A stretch of 64,000 nucleotides of DNA from Paracoccus tibetensis (GCF_900102505.1 NZ_FMVT01000003.1:1-64000), one strand, 5' to 3'. Shown: positions 1 through 11,139, numbered from the stretch's first letter. Notes: generated from the letters alone by a model not told the origin. Program-made: numbers and translations.

Positions 1-123
1 GATCATCCGTTCATCGTTCCACTCGCGTGAACCGACAAACAGTGAAGCTGACACCCTCATCATCGCTTGCGCTAGAGGGCCGACATGCAAGCTTCAAGGT
101 CGAAAACCGACCAAACCGCCCGC

Positions 124-139
124 ATATCTCTTCAGATAT
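124..139 (-). other. Small inverted repeat in rrn leader
   Basis: ATATCT, a four-base loop CTTC, then AGATAT form a perfect 6-bp stem (124-129 with 134-139). On the minus strand it follows the boxA-like site by about eight bases. Probably a leader RNA hairpin; no further function can be read from it. Confidence 0.5.
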
Positions 140-146
140 CCATCAA

Positions 147-158
147 TGTCAAAAAGCA
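147..158 (-). promoter_or_regulatory. boxA-like antitermination site
   Basis: Minus-strand TGCTTTTTGACA closely resembles the bacterial rrn boxA consensus (TGCTCTTTAACA), the NusB/NusE binding site that keeps RNA polymerase processive through rRNA genes. It lies in the putative leader about 140 bases after the inferred start site and just before a small hairpin, as in known rrn leaders. Confidence 0.5.
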
Positions 159-301
159 GAGGAAACAAAATCGCGGATCAAGCGCCAATCTCTCGACGCC
201 CAGCCCGGTCATCCATTCCCAAAATCTCTTCCGGTCCAGACCCGCGCCTCGCAGCGCTCCCCTTCCCGGCCCCTCCAGCGTTCCCGCCTTCGGTGAAGCG
301 G

Positions 302-330
302 TATTTACGGAGACACGCACCCACCCGCAA
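302..330 (-). promoter_or_regulatory. Putative sigma-70 type promoter of the leftward rrn transcript
   Basis: On the minus strand a -35 hexamer TTGCGG (325-330) is followed by a 17-base spacer and a -10 hexamer TAAATA (302-307). Transcription would start near 295 and run left. The upstream side (about 335-380) is A/T-rich for this genome and could act as an UP element. Assignment rests on motif spacing and the rrn-like leader downstream. Confidence 0.5.
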
Positions 331-384
331 GTCCAAAACGACAGAAAAATGACGGCGATCAGGACTTTTTCAACAAGCCATTGA

Positions 385-1020
385 TCAGGCTTGCTTCTTG
401 CTACCCCGAAACAGCGTCTGCAGGTTCAGGCGACGGCGGACCACCAGCCTCAGGCCCAGCAGCGACAGAATCGCGACCAGCCAGAACAGGGGGGCAGGCT
501 CGTTCACCTTGACCGCCCAGAGCCAGTGCAGGGCCGCGAGGGGCGCGGCGACATAGACCGCCTTGTGCAGGTTGCGCCACGCCTTCCCGCCAAGCGACCG
601 GATCGACCAGTCGTTCGAGCTGAGCGCCAGCGGCAGAAGCAGCACGAAGGACAGCATCCCGAAGAGAAGGTAGGGGCGCTTCACGATGTCCCGCGCCATC
701 TGTCCCCAGAGAAGGCCCATATCCATGACCACCCAGGCCAACACATGCGGCACCGCATAGGCAAAGCACAGAACGCCCAGCGCCCGACGGAAACGCATCA
801 GCGAGATTCCGGTCAGCCGCAGCAGCGGCGTTACCCCGATGCTTGCGACGAGGAAGTAGAGCGCGGTGCGGCCGAGGCGATGCTCGATCTCTCGGATCGG
901 CTCGACACCGAGGCCGCCGGTCAGCGTGTCCCACAAGAGCAGCGCGAAGGGGATGGCGCCGGCCAGCCAGACCAGCGGCACCGGGATGCGGCGCAGCGCT
1001 TCGTTCAGACTGCGGATCAA
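385..1020 (-). CDS. msrQ: MsrQ, heme-binding membrane subunit of the MsrPQ methionine sulfoxide reductase
   Basis: 211-residue polytopic membrane protein of the ferric-reductase-like (YedZ) family. MsrQ takes electrons from the respiratory chain and passes them through b-type heme to periplasmic MsrP, which repairs oxidised methionines in envelope proteins. About five or six hydrophobic segments are visible, with conserved-looking histidines in [15 protein letters not shown] and ALHWLW as likely heme ligands. I chose the TTG at 1020: its bases overlap the msrP stop as TTGA, it gives the family's usual length and begins [12 protein letters not shown] longer reading back to 1290 would only run over msrP. 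Co-transcribed with msrP. Confidence 0.9.
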   Translation of the reverse strand: MIRSLNEALRRIPVPLVWLAGAIPFALLLWDTLTGGLGVEPIREIEHRLGRTALYFLVASIGVTPLLRLTGISLMRFRRALGVLCFAYAVPHVLAWVVMDMGLLWGQMARDIVKRPYLLFGMLSFVLLLPLALSSNDWSIRSLGGKAWRNLHKAVYVAAPLAALHWLWAVKVNEPAPLFWLVAILSLLGLRLVVRRRLNLQTLFRGSKKQA

Positions 1021-1913
1021 TAGTTCACCCTCAGGTCCATCCCGGCGTAGAGCGAGGCGACCTGATCGCCGTAGCCGTTGAACATCTGCGTCTGCTCGCG
1101 CCCGGCAAACAGGCCCGCGCCGATGCGCCGCTCGGTCGCCTGGCTCCAGCGGGGGTGATCGACCTCGGGGTTCACATTGGCGAAGAAGCCGTATTCGCTC
1201 GACTGCATCTGCTTCCAGGTGTTCACCGGCTGATCCGAGACCAGGTTGATGCGCACGATCGACTTGATCGACTTGAAGCCATATTTCCACGGCACCACCA
1301 GCCGGATCGGCGCGCCGTTCTGGTTGGGCATCGGATCGCCGTAGAGGCCGGTCGCCAGGATCGTCAGCGGGTGCATCGCCTCATCCAGCCGCAGCCCCTC
1401 GCGATAGGGCCAGTCCAGGATGGCGCGGCGCTGGCCCGGCATCTCCTCGGGGCGCAGCAAGGTTTCGAACTCGACATATTTGGCCGAGGGCTGAACGCCG
1501 ACCTTCTGCAGCACGCCGGCCAGCGGAACGCCGATCCAGGGGATGACCATGGACCAGGCCTCGACGCAGCGGAGGCGGTAGATGCGCTCTTCCAAGGCGT
1601 TGTCGGGCGCAAGGTCGTCGACGCCGTAGCTGCCGGGGCGGTCCACGAGACCGCCGATCTCGACGGCCCAGGGGTCGGTGGTCAGTGCTCCGGCGTAGCG
1701 GGCGGGATCCTCCTTGCCGGTGCCGAACTCGTAGAAGTTGTTGTAGTTGGTGATTTCCTCGAGCGTGTTCGGCGTCTCGTCCGTCGAGAGGGGCGAGGGC
1801 TGCGCGCTGCGCGCGGCGGCCGGCAGCAGGACGGCGGCCGCGCCGGCCGCCATGAAGCTGCGGCGGTTCAGCCAGTTTGCTTTCGGGGTGACGTCGGACC
1901 AGTTGAGTTTCAT
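1017..1913 (-). CDS. msrP: MsrP, periplasmic molybdopterin methionine sulfoxide reductase catalytic subunit
   Basis: 298 residues from the ATG at 1913, which has GGAG upstream; an ATG at 1952 would add 13 residues before the signal. The N-terminus carries a twin-arginine motif (NRRSFM) followed by an alanine-rich hydrophobic stretch, so it is exported folded by Tat after cofactor insertion. The Cys of RLRCVEAW (about residue 116) is the expected Mo ligand of the sulfite-oxidase fold; PWKYGFKS and the Asn-Tyr-Asn block are typical of YedY. It reduces Met-sulfoxide in periplasmic proteins using electrons from MsrQ, whose gene overlaps the stop. Confidence 0.92.
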   Translation of the reverse strand: MKLNWSDVTPKANWLNRRSFMAAGAAAVLLPAAARSAQPSPLSTDETPNTLEEITNYNNFYEFGTGKEDPARYAGALTTDPWAVEIGGLVDRPGSYGVDDLAPDNALEERIYRLRCVEAWSMVIPWIGVPLAGVLQKVGVQPSAKYVEFETLLRPEEMPGQRRAILDWPYREGLRLDEAMHPLTILATGLYGDPMPNQNGAPIRLVVPWKYGFKSIKSIVRINLVSDQPVNTWKQMQSSEYGFFANVNPEVDHPRWSQATERRIGAGLFAGREQTQMFNGYGDQVASLYAGMDLRVNY

Positions 1914-2006
1914 CGCGCGCTCCGCATGGGCCGGGCTGGCCGGCTTCATCATGCCACGAGTAACGCGCGGCCACGCAATTTGCGTGCATCACGAAGGGGT
2001 GACGCG

Positions 2007-4054
<2,048 letters not shown>

Positions 4055-4055
<1 letters not shown>

Positions 4056-4348
4056 CAATAGCCGTAGAAGAAGCCTGCGTTGTTCGCCAGCGCGGACCTC
4101 AGGATGATGATGATGATGAAGACGACCAGCGGCGCCAGGTCCAGCCCGCCGGTGTTCGGCAGAATGCGGCGGACAGGGGCGTAGATCGGCTCGAGCAGGC
4201 GGTTCAGGCCGTCCCAGATCTGCGCGACCAGCGGCTGGCGCAGGTTCAGGACCTGGAAGTTGATCAGCCACGACATGATGATGTGGACGATCATGATGAA
4301 CCACACCACCTGAAGGATCAGTTGCAGTGCCTGATAGAGCGTAACCAT
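4055..4348 (-). CDS. YggT family inner-membrane protein
   Basis: 97 residues with two hydrophobic segments (about 5-28 and 68-90) separated by a conserved-type hydrophilic loop containing LEPIYAPVRRILPNTGGLDLAP, the YggT signature. The family is linked to osmotic tolerance and, by genome context elsewhere, to cell division or PLP homeostasis; the exact role is not settled. The start at 4348 has GAGGGAC upstream. It overlaps recQ by one base, so the pair is probably one transcript from the 4349-4488 divergent region. Confidence 0.85.
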
Positions 4349-4488
4349 CCGTCCCTCGTCCTGTTCGCGGTCCGCCCTTGTATGGCGACGCCCACCGTCC
4401 CGCGCAAGGTGATGCGGCCACCTGCCGCCGCGTCCCGGTTGACGCTGCCGTGAGTGCCGGTCACGCAAGGCGCAACGAAAGGACCGCC

Positions 4489-5049
4489 ATGTATCCGCTG
4501 ATGCGTTTTGCCAAGGAGATGTTGAAATTCCGTAAAGCGCCGCGCCTGGCGCCGACCGGAACCCATGTCTCGACCCATATCTGCTGGCCTTGGGACCTCG
4601 ATCCCTGGATCGAGCTGAACAACGGTCGCACGCTGACGCTGTTCGATCTGGGCCGCATCCCGCTGGCGCAGCGCACGGGGCTGATCCCGGTGCTGCGCGC
4701 CAACAGGTGGGGCATCACCGTCGCGGGCAGCTCGACCCGCTACCGCCGCCGCATCCGCGCCTTCGACCGATTCACGATGATCTCGCGCATGGTCGGGTGG
4801 GACCACCGCTTCGTCTACATGGACCAGTCGATGTGGACCCGCGCGGGCTGCTGCAACCAGGTGCTGATCCGCTCGGCCATCACCTCGGCGCAGGGGATCG
4901 TGCCGCCGGCCGAGGTGATGGCGGCGCTTGGCCACGACCCGGTCAGCCCGCCCCTGCCCGACTGGATCGCTGCCTGGGTTCAGGCCGACGCCCTGCGCCC
5001 CTGGCCGCCCCGGCTGCCCGAGGACGGGAAAGACAGCTTGCCAGCCTGA
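4489..5049 (+). CDS. Acyl-CoA thioesterase-like (hotdog fold, THEM6-like) protein
   Basis: 186 residues starting at ATG 4489, after GAAAGGA. The central part, with DLDPWIELNNGRTLTLFDLGR, has the pattern of 4-hydroxybenzoyl-CoA thioesterase-type proteins, where a D-x-x-x-H/E-x-N/x helix forms the active site. Here the usual DMNxHxNN-like motif appears as a variant with Glu-Leu-Asn-Asn. Such proteins hydrolyse acyl-CoA thioesters, but the substrate cannot be told. It is transcribed divergently from yggT-recQ and 55 bases precede the next gene on the same strand. Confidence 0.7.
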   Translation: MYPLMRFAKEMLKFRKAPRLAPTGTHVSTHICWPWDLDPWIELNNGRTLTLFDLGRIPLAQRTGLIPVLRANRWGITVAGSSTRYRRRIRAFDRFTMISRMVGWDHRFVYMDQSMWTRAGCCNQVLIRSAITSAQGIVPPAEVMAALGHDPVSPPLPDWIAAWVQADALRPWPPRLPEDGKDSLPA

Positions 5050-5104
5050 CCCCTGCGCGGCCTTATGCGCGCAAGAGCCATGAGGCCAAGGCAGGGGGGA
5101 CGGC

Positions 5105-6478
5105 ATGAACCGCAAGCGGATCTGGGGGTGGTGGTTCTTCGATTGGGCGAGCCAGCCCTATCACACGCTGCTCCTGACCTTCATCTTCTCGATCTACTTT
5201 GCCGAGGTCGCCAAGCGCCACTACATCGCCCTCGGGGAAAGCAGCACGCTGGCCGGCGCCCATGCGCAGGCGCTGTGGGGCTACGGGCTCTCGGCCGCCG
5301 GGATCATCATCGCCGTCTTCGCCCCGATCCTCGGCGCCATCGCCGACAGCTCGGGGCGGCGGATGCCCTGGGTGTGGTTCTTCTCGGGGCTCTACGTTAT
5401 CGGCGCTGCGGGCCTTTGGTGGCTGATGCCGACGCAGCCGGCCCTGCTGCAAGCGGTGGTCCTGTTCGGCATCGGCCTGATCGGGGTCGAGTTCGCGACC
5501 ATCTTCACCAACGCCCAACTTCCCGGCCTCGCGCCGCGGGACGAGATCGGCCGCGTCTCAGGCTCGGGCTACGCCTTCGGCTATCTGGGCGGCGTCGTCG
5601 CGCTGGCCCTCATGCTGGCGCTGTTCGCCGAGACGCCGAGCGGCCGGACCCTCATCGGCATCCCGCCGCTCTTCGGCCTCGATCCGGCCCTGCGCGAGGG
5701 GACCCGCTTCGTCGGTCCCTTCACCGCGATCTGGTATGTCGTCTTCATGATCCCCTTCTTCCTCTGGGTGAAGGAAACCGGCCCCCGCCGTCCCATCCGC
5801 ATCCGGCCCGCGCTGTCCGAGCTTTGGGCGCTGATCCGCAGCCTCCGCCATCGCCGCAGCCTTGCGGCATGGCTGCTGTCCTCGATGTTCTCGCGCGACG
5901 CGCTGAACGCGCTCTACGGCTTCGGCGGGGTCTATGCCGGCACGGTGCTGGGCTGGCCGGTCTTCCTGGCCGGGGTCTTCGGCGTCGTCAGCGCGATCAG
6001 CGCGGCGATCATCAGCTGGCTCGGCGGGCGCGCCGACCGCGCCTTCGGCCCGCGCAGCGTCATCATCGCCTGCATCCTTGCGCTGACCGCCGTCTGCACG
6101 CTGCTGGTCGGCATGGACCGCAACTCCGTCTTCGGCATGCCCGCCCCGGCCGAGCCGCTCTTCGCCGGCCTGCGCCTGCCCGACCTCATCTTCTTCGCCT
6201 GCGGCGCCGTCATCGGCGGGGCGGGCGGCGCGCTTCAGGCCGCCAGCCGCACCATGATGGTCCGCCACACGACCAAGGCCCGCGCGACCGAAGGATTTGG
6301 CCTCTACGCCCTCTCCGGCAAGGTCACGGCCTTCCTCGCGCCGTTCCTGATCGCGGTGACGACCGATCTCAGCGGCAATCAGCGGGTCGGCTTCGTTCCG
6401 CTGATCGTGATCTTTCTGCTCGCGCTCGTTCTGCTACGGTGGGTCAATGCCGAAGGAGAAAGCGAGGGCCCGACGTGA
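5105..6478 (+). CDS. UMF1/Atg22-like MFS transporter
   Basis: 457 residues, 11 to 12 predicted membrane segments. The N-terminus GWWFFDWASQPYHTLLLTF matches the W-x-x-x-DW-A-x-x-x-Y pattern of the UMF1 branch of the major facilitator superfamily, related to yeast Atg22 amino-acid effluxers. A large extracytoplasmic loop near 195-220 and a cytoplasmic loop near 235-250 are seen. Substrate unknown. Its stop overlaps the GTG start of the downstream endopeptidase gene (GTGA), so the two are probably translated together. Confidence 0.85.
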   Translation: MNRKRIWGWWFFDWASQPYHTLLLTFIFSIYFAEVAKRHYIALGESSTLAGAHAQALWGYGLSAAGIIIAVFAPILGAIADSSGRRMPWVWFFSGLYVIGAAGLWWLMPTQPALLQAVVLFGIGLIGVEFATIFTNAQLPGLAPRDEIGRVSGSGYAFGYLGGVVALALMLALFAETPSGRTLIGIPPLFGLDPALREGTRFVGPFTAIWYVVFMIPFFLWVKETGPRRPIRIRPALSELWALIRSLRHRRSLAAWLLSSMFSRDALNALYGFGGVYAGTVLGWPVFLAGVFGVVSAISAAIISWLGGRADRAFGPRSVIIACILALTAVCTLLVGMDRNSVFGMPAPAEPLFAGLRLPDLIFFACGAVIGGAGGALQAASRTMMVRHTTKARATEGFGLYALSGKVTAFLAPFLIAVTTDLSGNQRVGFVPLIVIFLLALVLLRWVNAEGESEGPT

Positions 6479-7338
6479 TCAAGAGAACCCTGACCGCCGC
6501 CGCGGTGATGCTGGGGCTGGCGCTGCCGGCCGCTGCGGACCCGCTGGCCAAGGACGTCTTCGGCAGCTTCCGCTCGCCCTCGCAGGGGCCGGCGGTGTCG
6601 ATCGGCTACTACTCGCAGGGCTGCGCGCAGGGCATGGTGCAGATGCCGGAAAGCGGGCCGTCCTGGCAGTCGATGCGCCTGTCGCGCGACCGGCACTGGG
6701 GCCATCCGGTGATGATCGACTTCCTGCAGGGCCTTTCGCGTGCGGCGCAGCAGGCGGGCTGGCAGGGGCTCTATATCGGTGACATCAGCCAGCCGCGGGG
6801 CGGGCCGATGACCTCGGGCCATGCCAGCCACCAGATCGGGCTGGATGCCGACATCTGGATGCTGCCGCCCTCGTCGCTGAACCTCTCGCGCCAGCAGCGC
6901 GAGAACCTGTCCTCGGTCTCGGTCGTGGCGCGGAACGGGCTCGGCCTGTCCTCGGCCTGGAACCAGGGCCATTTCCTCATCATGCGCGCCGCCGCCCGCG
7001 ATCCGCGGGTCGAGCGCATCCTGGTCGATCCCGTCGCCAAGGTCGCGATGTGCCAGATGGAGACGGGCGACCGGTCCTGGCTGCGCAAGGTCCGGCCGAT
7101 CAACGCCCACGACTTCCACTTCCACGTGCGCCTCTCCTGCCCCGCCGGCTCGATCTGCCGCACGCAGGACCCGCCGCCTGCGGGCGATGGCTGTGCCGAG
7201 GCGCAGCAGTGGATCAACAACCGCGCCAATCCTTCGCGTGCGCCGGCAACGCCCGCCGATCCGGATTACCGTCACCCCCGAACATACCGGATGAGCGAGC
7301 TTCCCCAGCAATGCAACATCGTCGCCTCTTCGCCCTGA
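6475..7338 (+). CDS. mepA: MepA-type penicillin-insensitive murein endopeptidase
   Basis: 287 residues from the GTG at 6475, which overlaps the preceding stop as GTGA. An N-terminal signal peptide ending near ALPAAADP directs it to the periplasm. It belongs to the M74/LAS zinc metallopeptidases that cut D-Ala-mDAP cross-links in peptidoglycan: the zinc-site motifs [14 protein letters not shown] and [12 protein letters not shown] (HxH) are both present, and paired cysteines in the C-terminal third suggest disulfides. The 3' end overlaps the next gene's start by 28 bases. Confidence 0.9.
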   Translation: MIKRTLTAAAVMLGLALPAAADPLAKDVFGSFRSPSQGPAVSIGYYSQGCAQGMVQMPESGPSWQSMRLSRDRHWGHPVMIDFLQGLSRAAQQAGWQGLYIGDISQPRGGPMTSGHASHQIGLDADIWMLPPSSLNLSRQQRENLSSVSVVARNGLGLSSAWNQGHFLIMRAAARDPRVERILVDPVAKVAMCQMETGDRSWLRKVRPINAHDFHFHVRLSCPAGSICRTQDPPPAGDGCAEAQQWINNRANPSRAPATPADPDYRHPRTYRMSELPQQCNIVASSP

Positions 7339-8237
7339 CGGCGACCTGCCTGACCCTCTCCTGCGCGGCCCCCGCCGCGCCGGAGGCCGGGACACCCACC
7401 GCGACCCATGCCGGCACCCATATCTGGCAGCACGAGGATCCGCATTTCGGCGGCTTCTCGGCCATCGAGGTGACGGAGGGCGGCGCGCGCTTCCTCGCGC
7501 TGACCGACCGCGCCCATCTCTTCTGGGGCAGCATCCGGCGCGGCGAGCGCGGCCAGATCCGCGAGATGCAGATCGAGGGCAGCACGCCCCTGCGCGGCAC
7601 GGACGGCGCGCCGCTGGATCAGGAGAAGCTGACCGACAGCGAGGGGATGGCGCTGGACGCCGAGGGCAACATCTGGGTCAGCTTCGAGCGCGATCACCGC
7701 GTCGCCCGCCATGCCGGGCCCGAGGCTCCGGCCAGCGAGGTGCTGCGCCCGCCGCGGCTGCCCGGCATGGGCGGGAATTCCGGCTACGAGGCGCTGGCGA
7801 TCGATCCCGAGGGTCGGATCGTGATAGTGCCCGAACGCTCTGCCGGCGCCGGCCTCCCCTTCGCCGCGCAGGTCTACGAAGAAGGCGCCTGGCGCCGGCT
7901 GGCGCTGATCCCGCGCGACGGCCGCTGGCTGCCGGTGGGCGCAGATTTCGGTCCCGACGGCCGCTTCTACCTGCTCGAGCGCGACTTTCTCGGCCCCTTC
8001 GGCTTCGCCTCGCGGGTGCGCAGCATGGTCCTGACCGAGGACGGGCCCGAGGACGTGGCCGTCGTAGTGCGCAGCCTGCCCCTGCAATACGACAATCTCG
8101 AGGGGATCTCGGTCTGGGCCGACGGGCCGCAGATCCGCATGACGATGATCTCGGACGACAATTTCCTCTTCGTGCAGCGGACCGAGCTGGTGGAATACGT
8201 GCTCTCCGCCGACGGCCGCCACGCGCGCCGCGACTGA
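7311..8237 (+). CDS. Secreted esterase-like activity of phytase family protein
   Basis: 308 residues from the ATG at 7311. A short signal with a cysteine (LTLSCAAP) suggests export and possibly lipid attachment, although the lipobox is not canonical. The body is a beta-propeller-like sequence with repeated blocks such as [56 protein letters not shown] and [11 protein letters not shown], the pattern of the PF13449 phytase-like family. Enzyme activity in this family is poorly established. It overlaps mepA by 28 bases, so translation is likely coupled. A perfect hairpin follows its stop. Confidence 0.8.
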   Translation: MQHRRLFALTATCLTLSCAAPAAPEAGTPTATHAGTHIWQHEDPHFGGFSAIEVTEGGARFLALTDRAHLFWGSIRRGERGQIREMQIEGSTPLRGTDGAPLDQEKLTDSEGMALDAEGNIWVSFERDHRVARHAGPEAPASEVLRPPRLPGMGGNSGYEALAIDPEGRIVIVPERSAGAGLPFAAQVYEEGAWRRLALIPRDGRWLPVGADFGPDGRFYLLERDFLGPFGFASRVRSMVLTEDGPEDVAVVVRSLPLQYDNLEGISVWADGPQIRMTMISDDNFLFVQRTELVEYVLSADGRHARRD

Positions 8238-8263
8238 GCCGGCGCCCGGCGGCCTGCCGCCGC

Positions 8264-8298
8264 GAGGCGCGGGCCCCCTCGATGGGGGCCCGCGCCTC
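8264..8298. repeat. Perfect 15-bp-stem hairpin repeat, copy 1
   Basis: A 15-base arm (8264-8278), a five-base loop TCGAT and the exact complementary arm (8284-8298) form a very GC-rich hairpin in the intergenic region after the phytase-like gene. No clear T-run follows, so it is not a textbook terminator. A related sequence with the same core occurs inverted at 44384-44410, which argues for a dispersed repeat of the extragenic palindromic type. Confidence 0.75.
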
Positions 8299-8462
8299 GA
8301 GCTGCTTTCGGCGGTTATGCCGTGGACCGCCCGCGCTCCGATCCGCGCGCATGCAAGGACCCAAGCGTTGACAGGGCGGCGTGCAGGGCGTAACCGCCCC
8401 GCTGTCCCGCGCCAAGCCGGGGCCGAGTTCTCCGCCACCTTGTAAAACGGAACCAACCCCTG

Positions 8463-9065
8463 ATGACCCGCTTCCTGCCCGGCATCCTTGCCATGGCCGC
8501 CATCGTCGTGGCCTCCAACATCCTCGTGCAATTCCCGATCGGCAACTGGCTGACCTGGGGCGCGATCAGCTATCCCTTCGCCTTCCTCGTCACCGATGTC
8601 ATGAACAAGGTCTACGGCCCCGCCGCGGCGCGCCGGGTGGTGCTGGCGGGCTTCCTCATCGGCGTGCTCTGCTCGGTCATCGCCGCCGGGCTCGACGCCA
8701 CCACGCTGCGCATCGCCATCGGCTCGGGCACCGCCTTCCTCATCGCGCAGCTGCTCGACGTGTCGATCTTCGACGCCCTGCGCGACGGGCGCTGGTGGCG
8801 CGCCCCCCTGGCCTCCAGCGTCATCTGCTCGGCCATCGACACCGCACTCTTCTTCGGCATCGCCTTCTCGGCGGCCCTGCCCGCGGACATGAACACCGGC
8901 TGGTCCAACGAGGCCGTTCCGCTGCTTGGTCAGGGACCGGTCACCGCGCTGTGGGTTTCGCTGGCAGTTGCCGACTGGCTGTTCAAACTCTGTCTCGCCG
9001 TACTTGCCCTTGTACCCTTTCGTATAATCGTCCGCAATTTGTTGCGGGTGCGGAACGAAAGCTGA
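8463..9065 (+). CDS. Queuosine precursor transporter (YhhQ/VUT family)
   Basis: 200 residues, about five to six membrane segments, with the family blocks SYPFAFLVTDVMNKVYGP and SSVICSAIDTALFFGIAF. YhhQ proteins import preQ0/preQ1 precursors used to make queuosine in tRNA wobble positions. The ATG at 8463 follows a weak ribosome site. The 225 bases upstream hold a hairpin repeat (8264) and little else. Its stop at 9063-9065 is immediately next to the -35-like element of the downstream small transcript. Confidence 0.88.
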   Translation: MTRFLPGILAMAAIVVASNILVQFPIGNWLTWGAISYPFAFLVTDVMNKVYGPAAARRVVLAGFLIGVLCSVIAAGLDATTLRIAIGSGTAFLIAQLLDVSIFDALRDGRWWRAPLASSVICSAIDTALFFGIAFSAALPADMNTGWSNEAVPLLGQGPVTALWVSLAVADWLFKLCLAVLALVPFRIIVRNLLRVRNES

Positions 9066-9131
9066 TTGACAGAGCTTGGTTCTGTGGCAGGCTGAGCTTG
9101 CAACGGCAACGTTTTGAAAGGAGGTGGTCCA

Positions 9132-9188
9132 GTGTCTAGAGTGATATTGGAGAGAGGTGTCGGAACAGTCAGGGGGGCCGTGACCTAA
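9132..9188 (+). CDS. 18-residue micro-ORF with extreme Shine-Dalgarno
   Basis: GTG at 9132 opens 18 codons (begins SRVILERGVG after Met, ends AVT) and stops TAA at 9186-9188. The bases 9116-9130, GAAAGGAGGTGGTCC, can pair with nearly the whole 3' tail of 16S rRNA, counting one G-U pair, and AGGAGG lies seven bases before GTG, the ideal spacing. The peptide is basic/hydrophobic, with no recognisable domain. Could be a leader peptide or a functional small protein. Confidence 0.45.
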   Translation: MSRVILERGVGTVRGAVT

Positions 9189-9270
9189 GGGCAACCCCAA
9201 GGGTCGTAAACCCTGATTGGGACCGGGCGGATATCTTCCATCCCTAACCGGACCATCTCCGTGGAACTCG

Positions 9271-9304
9271 CGGGCCGTCTGTTTCAGGCGGCCCGTTTCT
9301 GTTT
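9271..9304 (+). terminator. Rho-independent terminator of the small transcript
   Basis: An 11-bp stem (9271-9281 with 9285-9295, one G-U pair) with a three-base loop is followed by TTTCTGTTT. Oriented to end plus-strand transcription from the 9066 unit or read-through from yhhQ. Confidence 0.75.
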
Positions 9305-9336
9305 CCGGCCCCGCGGCCCTGCCCGCGCCGGCGCAG

Positions 9337-9364
9337 GAAGGGCGGCCCCCAGGGGCCGCCCTTC
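9337..9364 (-). terminator. Hairpin after lactate permease gene
   Basis: GAAGGGCGGCCCC and GGGGCCGCCCTTC form a perfect stem with a minimal loop eight bases past the permease stop on the minus strand. There is no strong T-run, so termination may be imperfect. Together with the plus-strand terminator at 9271 it separates two converging transcripts. Confidence 0.55.
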
Positions 9365-9372
9365 GCCGTTCG

Positions 9373-11139
9373 TCACGCCGCCCGGGTGCGGGCCCGGTTC
9401 GCGCCCATGCCGCCGATGACGACCAGCGCCCAGACCAGCGCCGCGGCCCACCACAGACCACCATTGATCAGCCCCATCCCGACCAGCCCGGCCTGCACCA
9501 CGTAGTAGACCATGGTGATGAGCGTCTTGCGGATCAGGTCCCCTTCGCGGTCCGTCAGCCCGACGGTCGCCGAGGCGGCCACGACGTTGTGCACGCAGAT
9601 CATGTTGCCGGCGGCCCCGCCGACCGCCTGCAGGACGACGACGGTGGTGATCCCGGCCAGGTTCAGCCCGATCCCCTCGGCGGTCGAGAACTGGAACAGC
9701 GCGAACATCATGTTCGACACCGTGTTCGAGCCGGCGATGAAGGCGCCGAGCGCGCCCACGATCGGCGCGAACAGCGGCCATGCGGCACCCGTCGCCGCGG
9801 CCATGCCCTCGGCCAGGGTGATGGGCATCGATGCCATGCCCTCCGAGCCCGAGTTGATGAAGACCTGCACCATCGGCACCGCCAGCAGCAGCGCGGGCGC
9901 CGCCGCCAGCATCGTCCGCCCCGAGATGCCCCAGGCCCGACCATAGGCTGCCACCGGCATCCGGAACAGCGCGACCGAGATCAGCGAGGCGATGATCATC
10001 ACCGTCCCCGGCGAATAGAGGAACTGCGCCGAGGCGTTGATCCCCGACCCGAAGATGTCGGTCAGCGCCAGCGTCGCGTCCGGTCCAGTCAGCCAGGCCT
10101 TCAGCGGCGCGATGGTGCGCGTCAGCACCAGCAGGACCGCGACGATGACATAGGGCATCCAGGCCGCGACCAGCCCGATGCGTCGCGTGTCGGGGCCAAG
10201 CTCGGCCTCGGCCTCGTCCGGCTCGACGCTGCCCTGCCAGCCCGCGCCCCAGTTTGCCCGCGCAGGAAAGTCGAAGCGGTCCTGCGGCAGGAACAGCCCG
10301 GCCCGCGCCGCCGGCACCACGATCATCAGCCCGATCAGCCCGCCCAGCAGCGACGGGAACTCGGGCCCCAGGAAGCGCGCGACCAGGAAGTAGGGAACGG
10401 TGAAGGCAAGGCCCGCGAAGATCGCGAACTTCCAGGCACGGAAACCCTCGGCGAAGCTGCGGGACTGGCCGAAGAAGCGCGTCAGCATCCCGACCATCAG
10501 CAGCGGGACGAGGACGCCGACGATGGCATGGACCAGCGCCACCTGCGCGGCGACCACCGGCACGTAGTCGGCGACGGTCATCGGCGCGATGGCGGCCTCG
10601 ACCTCGGGGCTGTTCGACAGGCCGTTCTGGATGCCGACCAGCATCGGCGTACCGACCGCGCCGAACGAGACCGGCGTCGACTGGATGATCAATGCCACCA
10701 TTACCGCGGCCATGGCCGGAAACCCGATCGCGACCAGCAGGGGCGCGGCCACGGCGGCAGGCGTGCCGAATCCCGAGGCGCCCTCGATCAGCGAGCCGAA
10801 CATCCAGGCGATGATGATGGCCTGGATGCGCCGGTCGGGCGAGATGTCGGTGAAGCCGCGCCGGATCGTGCGGATCGCGCCCGATTCCTGCACCGTGAAC
10901 AGCAGTAGGATGGCGCCGAAGACGATGTAGAGCAGCGTGATGGCCGTCACCAGGCCGTTCACCGTCGCCCCCGCGACCCGCGCGGGCGCCGCCCCCCACA
11001 GCACCAGCGCCAGAAGCACCGTCACGACATATGCCGCGAGCATCGCGACCTTGGCAGAGCGCCGCATCACCACCAGCAGCAGGAAAACCACCAGGACGGG
11101 CAGCGCCGCCGCAAGCAAAAGGACCGGACCGGGCATCAT
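9373..11139 (-). CDS. lldP: L-lactate permease (LldP/LctP family)
   Basis: 588 residues, the family's usual length, with 12 or more hydrophobic segments. Family signatures include [51 protein letters not shown] and [18 protein letters not shown]. LldP-type carriers import lactate or glycolate by proton symport. The start codon is the first of two ATGs at 11139; GAGGAGG lies upstream. No lactate dehydrogenase gene is next to it; the upstream gene on the same strand is a thiolase 150 bases away. Confidence 0.9.
   Translation of the reverse strand: MMPGPVLLLAAALPVLVVFLLLVVMRRSAKVAMLAAYVVTVLLALVLWGAAPARVAGATVNGLVTAITLLYIVFGAILLLFTVQESGAIRTIRRGFTDISPDRRIQAIIIAWMFGSLIEGASGFGTPAAVAAPLLVAIGFPAMAAVMVALIIQSTPVSFGAVGTPMLVGIQNGLSNSPEVEAAIAPMTVADYVPVVAAQVALVHAIVGVLVPLLMVGMLTRFFGQSRSFAEGFRAWKFAIFAGLAFTVPYFLVARFLGPEFPSLLGGLIGLMIVVPAARAGLFLPQDRFDFPARANWGAGWQGSVEPDEAEAELGPDTRRIGLVAAWMPYVIVAVLLVLTRTIAPLKAWLTGPDATLALTDIFGSGINASAQFLYSPGTVMIIASLISVALFRMPVAAYGRAWGISGRTMLAAAPALLLAVPMVQVFINSGSEGMASMPITLAEGMAAATGAAWPLFAPIVGALGAFIAGSNTVSNMMFALFQFSTAEGIGLNLAGITTVVVLQAVGGAAGNMICVHNVVAASATVGLTDREGDLIRKTLITMVYYVVQAGLVGMGLINGGLWWAAALVWALVVIGGMGANRARTRAA

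Larger units (their letters stand above)
1..384 (-). promoter_or_regulatory. Probable rRNA operon promoter and leader (16S rRNA expected beyond left edge)
   Basis: This 384-base stretch holds no credible protein gene and is less GC-rich than the rest of the window. Read on the minus strand it has the order expected of a Rhodobacteraceae rrn upstream region: an A/T-rich stretch, a promoter (TTGCGG, 17 bases, TAAATA), a long leader, a boxA-like element and a small hairpin, then the window edge. I recognise the leader segment around the boxA-like site and the following GATATCTGAAGAGATATG as resembling rrn leaders of this family, from memory and not by alignment. If right, 16S rRNA begins shortly to the left of position 1. 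Short ORFs on both strands here look like chance. Confidence 0.6.
9066..9304 (+). ncRNA. Small independent transcript unit, unknown (sRNA or micro-ORF mRNA)
   Basis: The stretch after the YhhQ gene has TTGACA at 9066-9071 (a weak -10-like AGGCTG sits 17 bases on), an extreme Shine-Dalgarno, an 18-codon ORF, about 80 bases with several small stems (for example AGGGT and ACCCT around 9200), and a terminator at 9271-9304. Base composition is noticeably lower in GC than its neighbours. I have an impression of a conserved Rhodobacteraceae sequence but cannot name it. Either a peptide-coding mRNA or a regulatory RNA is possible. Confidence 0.5.

Noticed and set aside
27..352. Three overlapping short ORFs at the left edge
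   Set aside because: No ribosome sites, low-complexity products, and position inside the presumed rrn leader.
7272..9464. 730-codon minus-strand frame
   Set aside because: Antisense to the phytase-like and transporter genes and crosses the small transcript unit; no motif.
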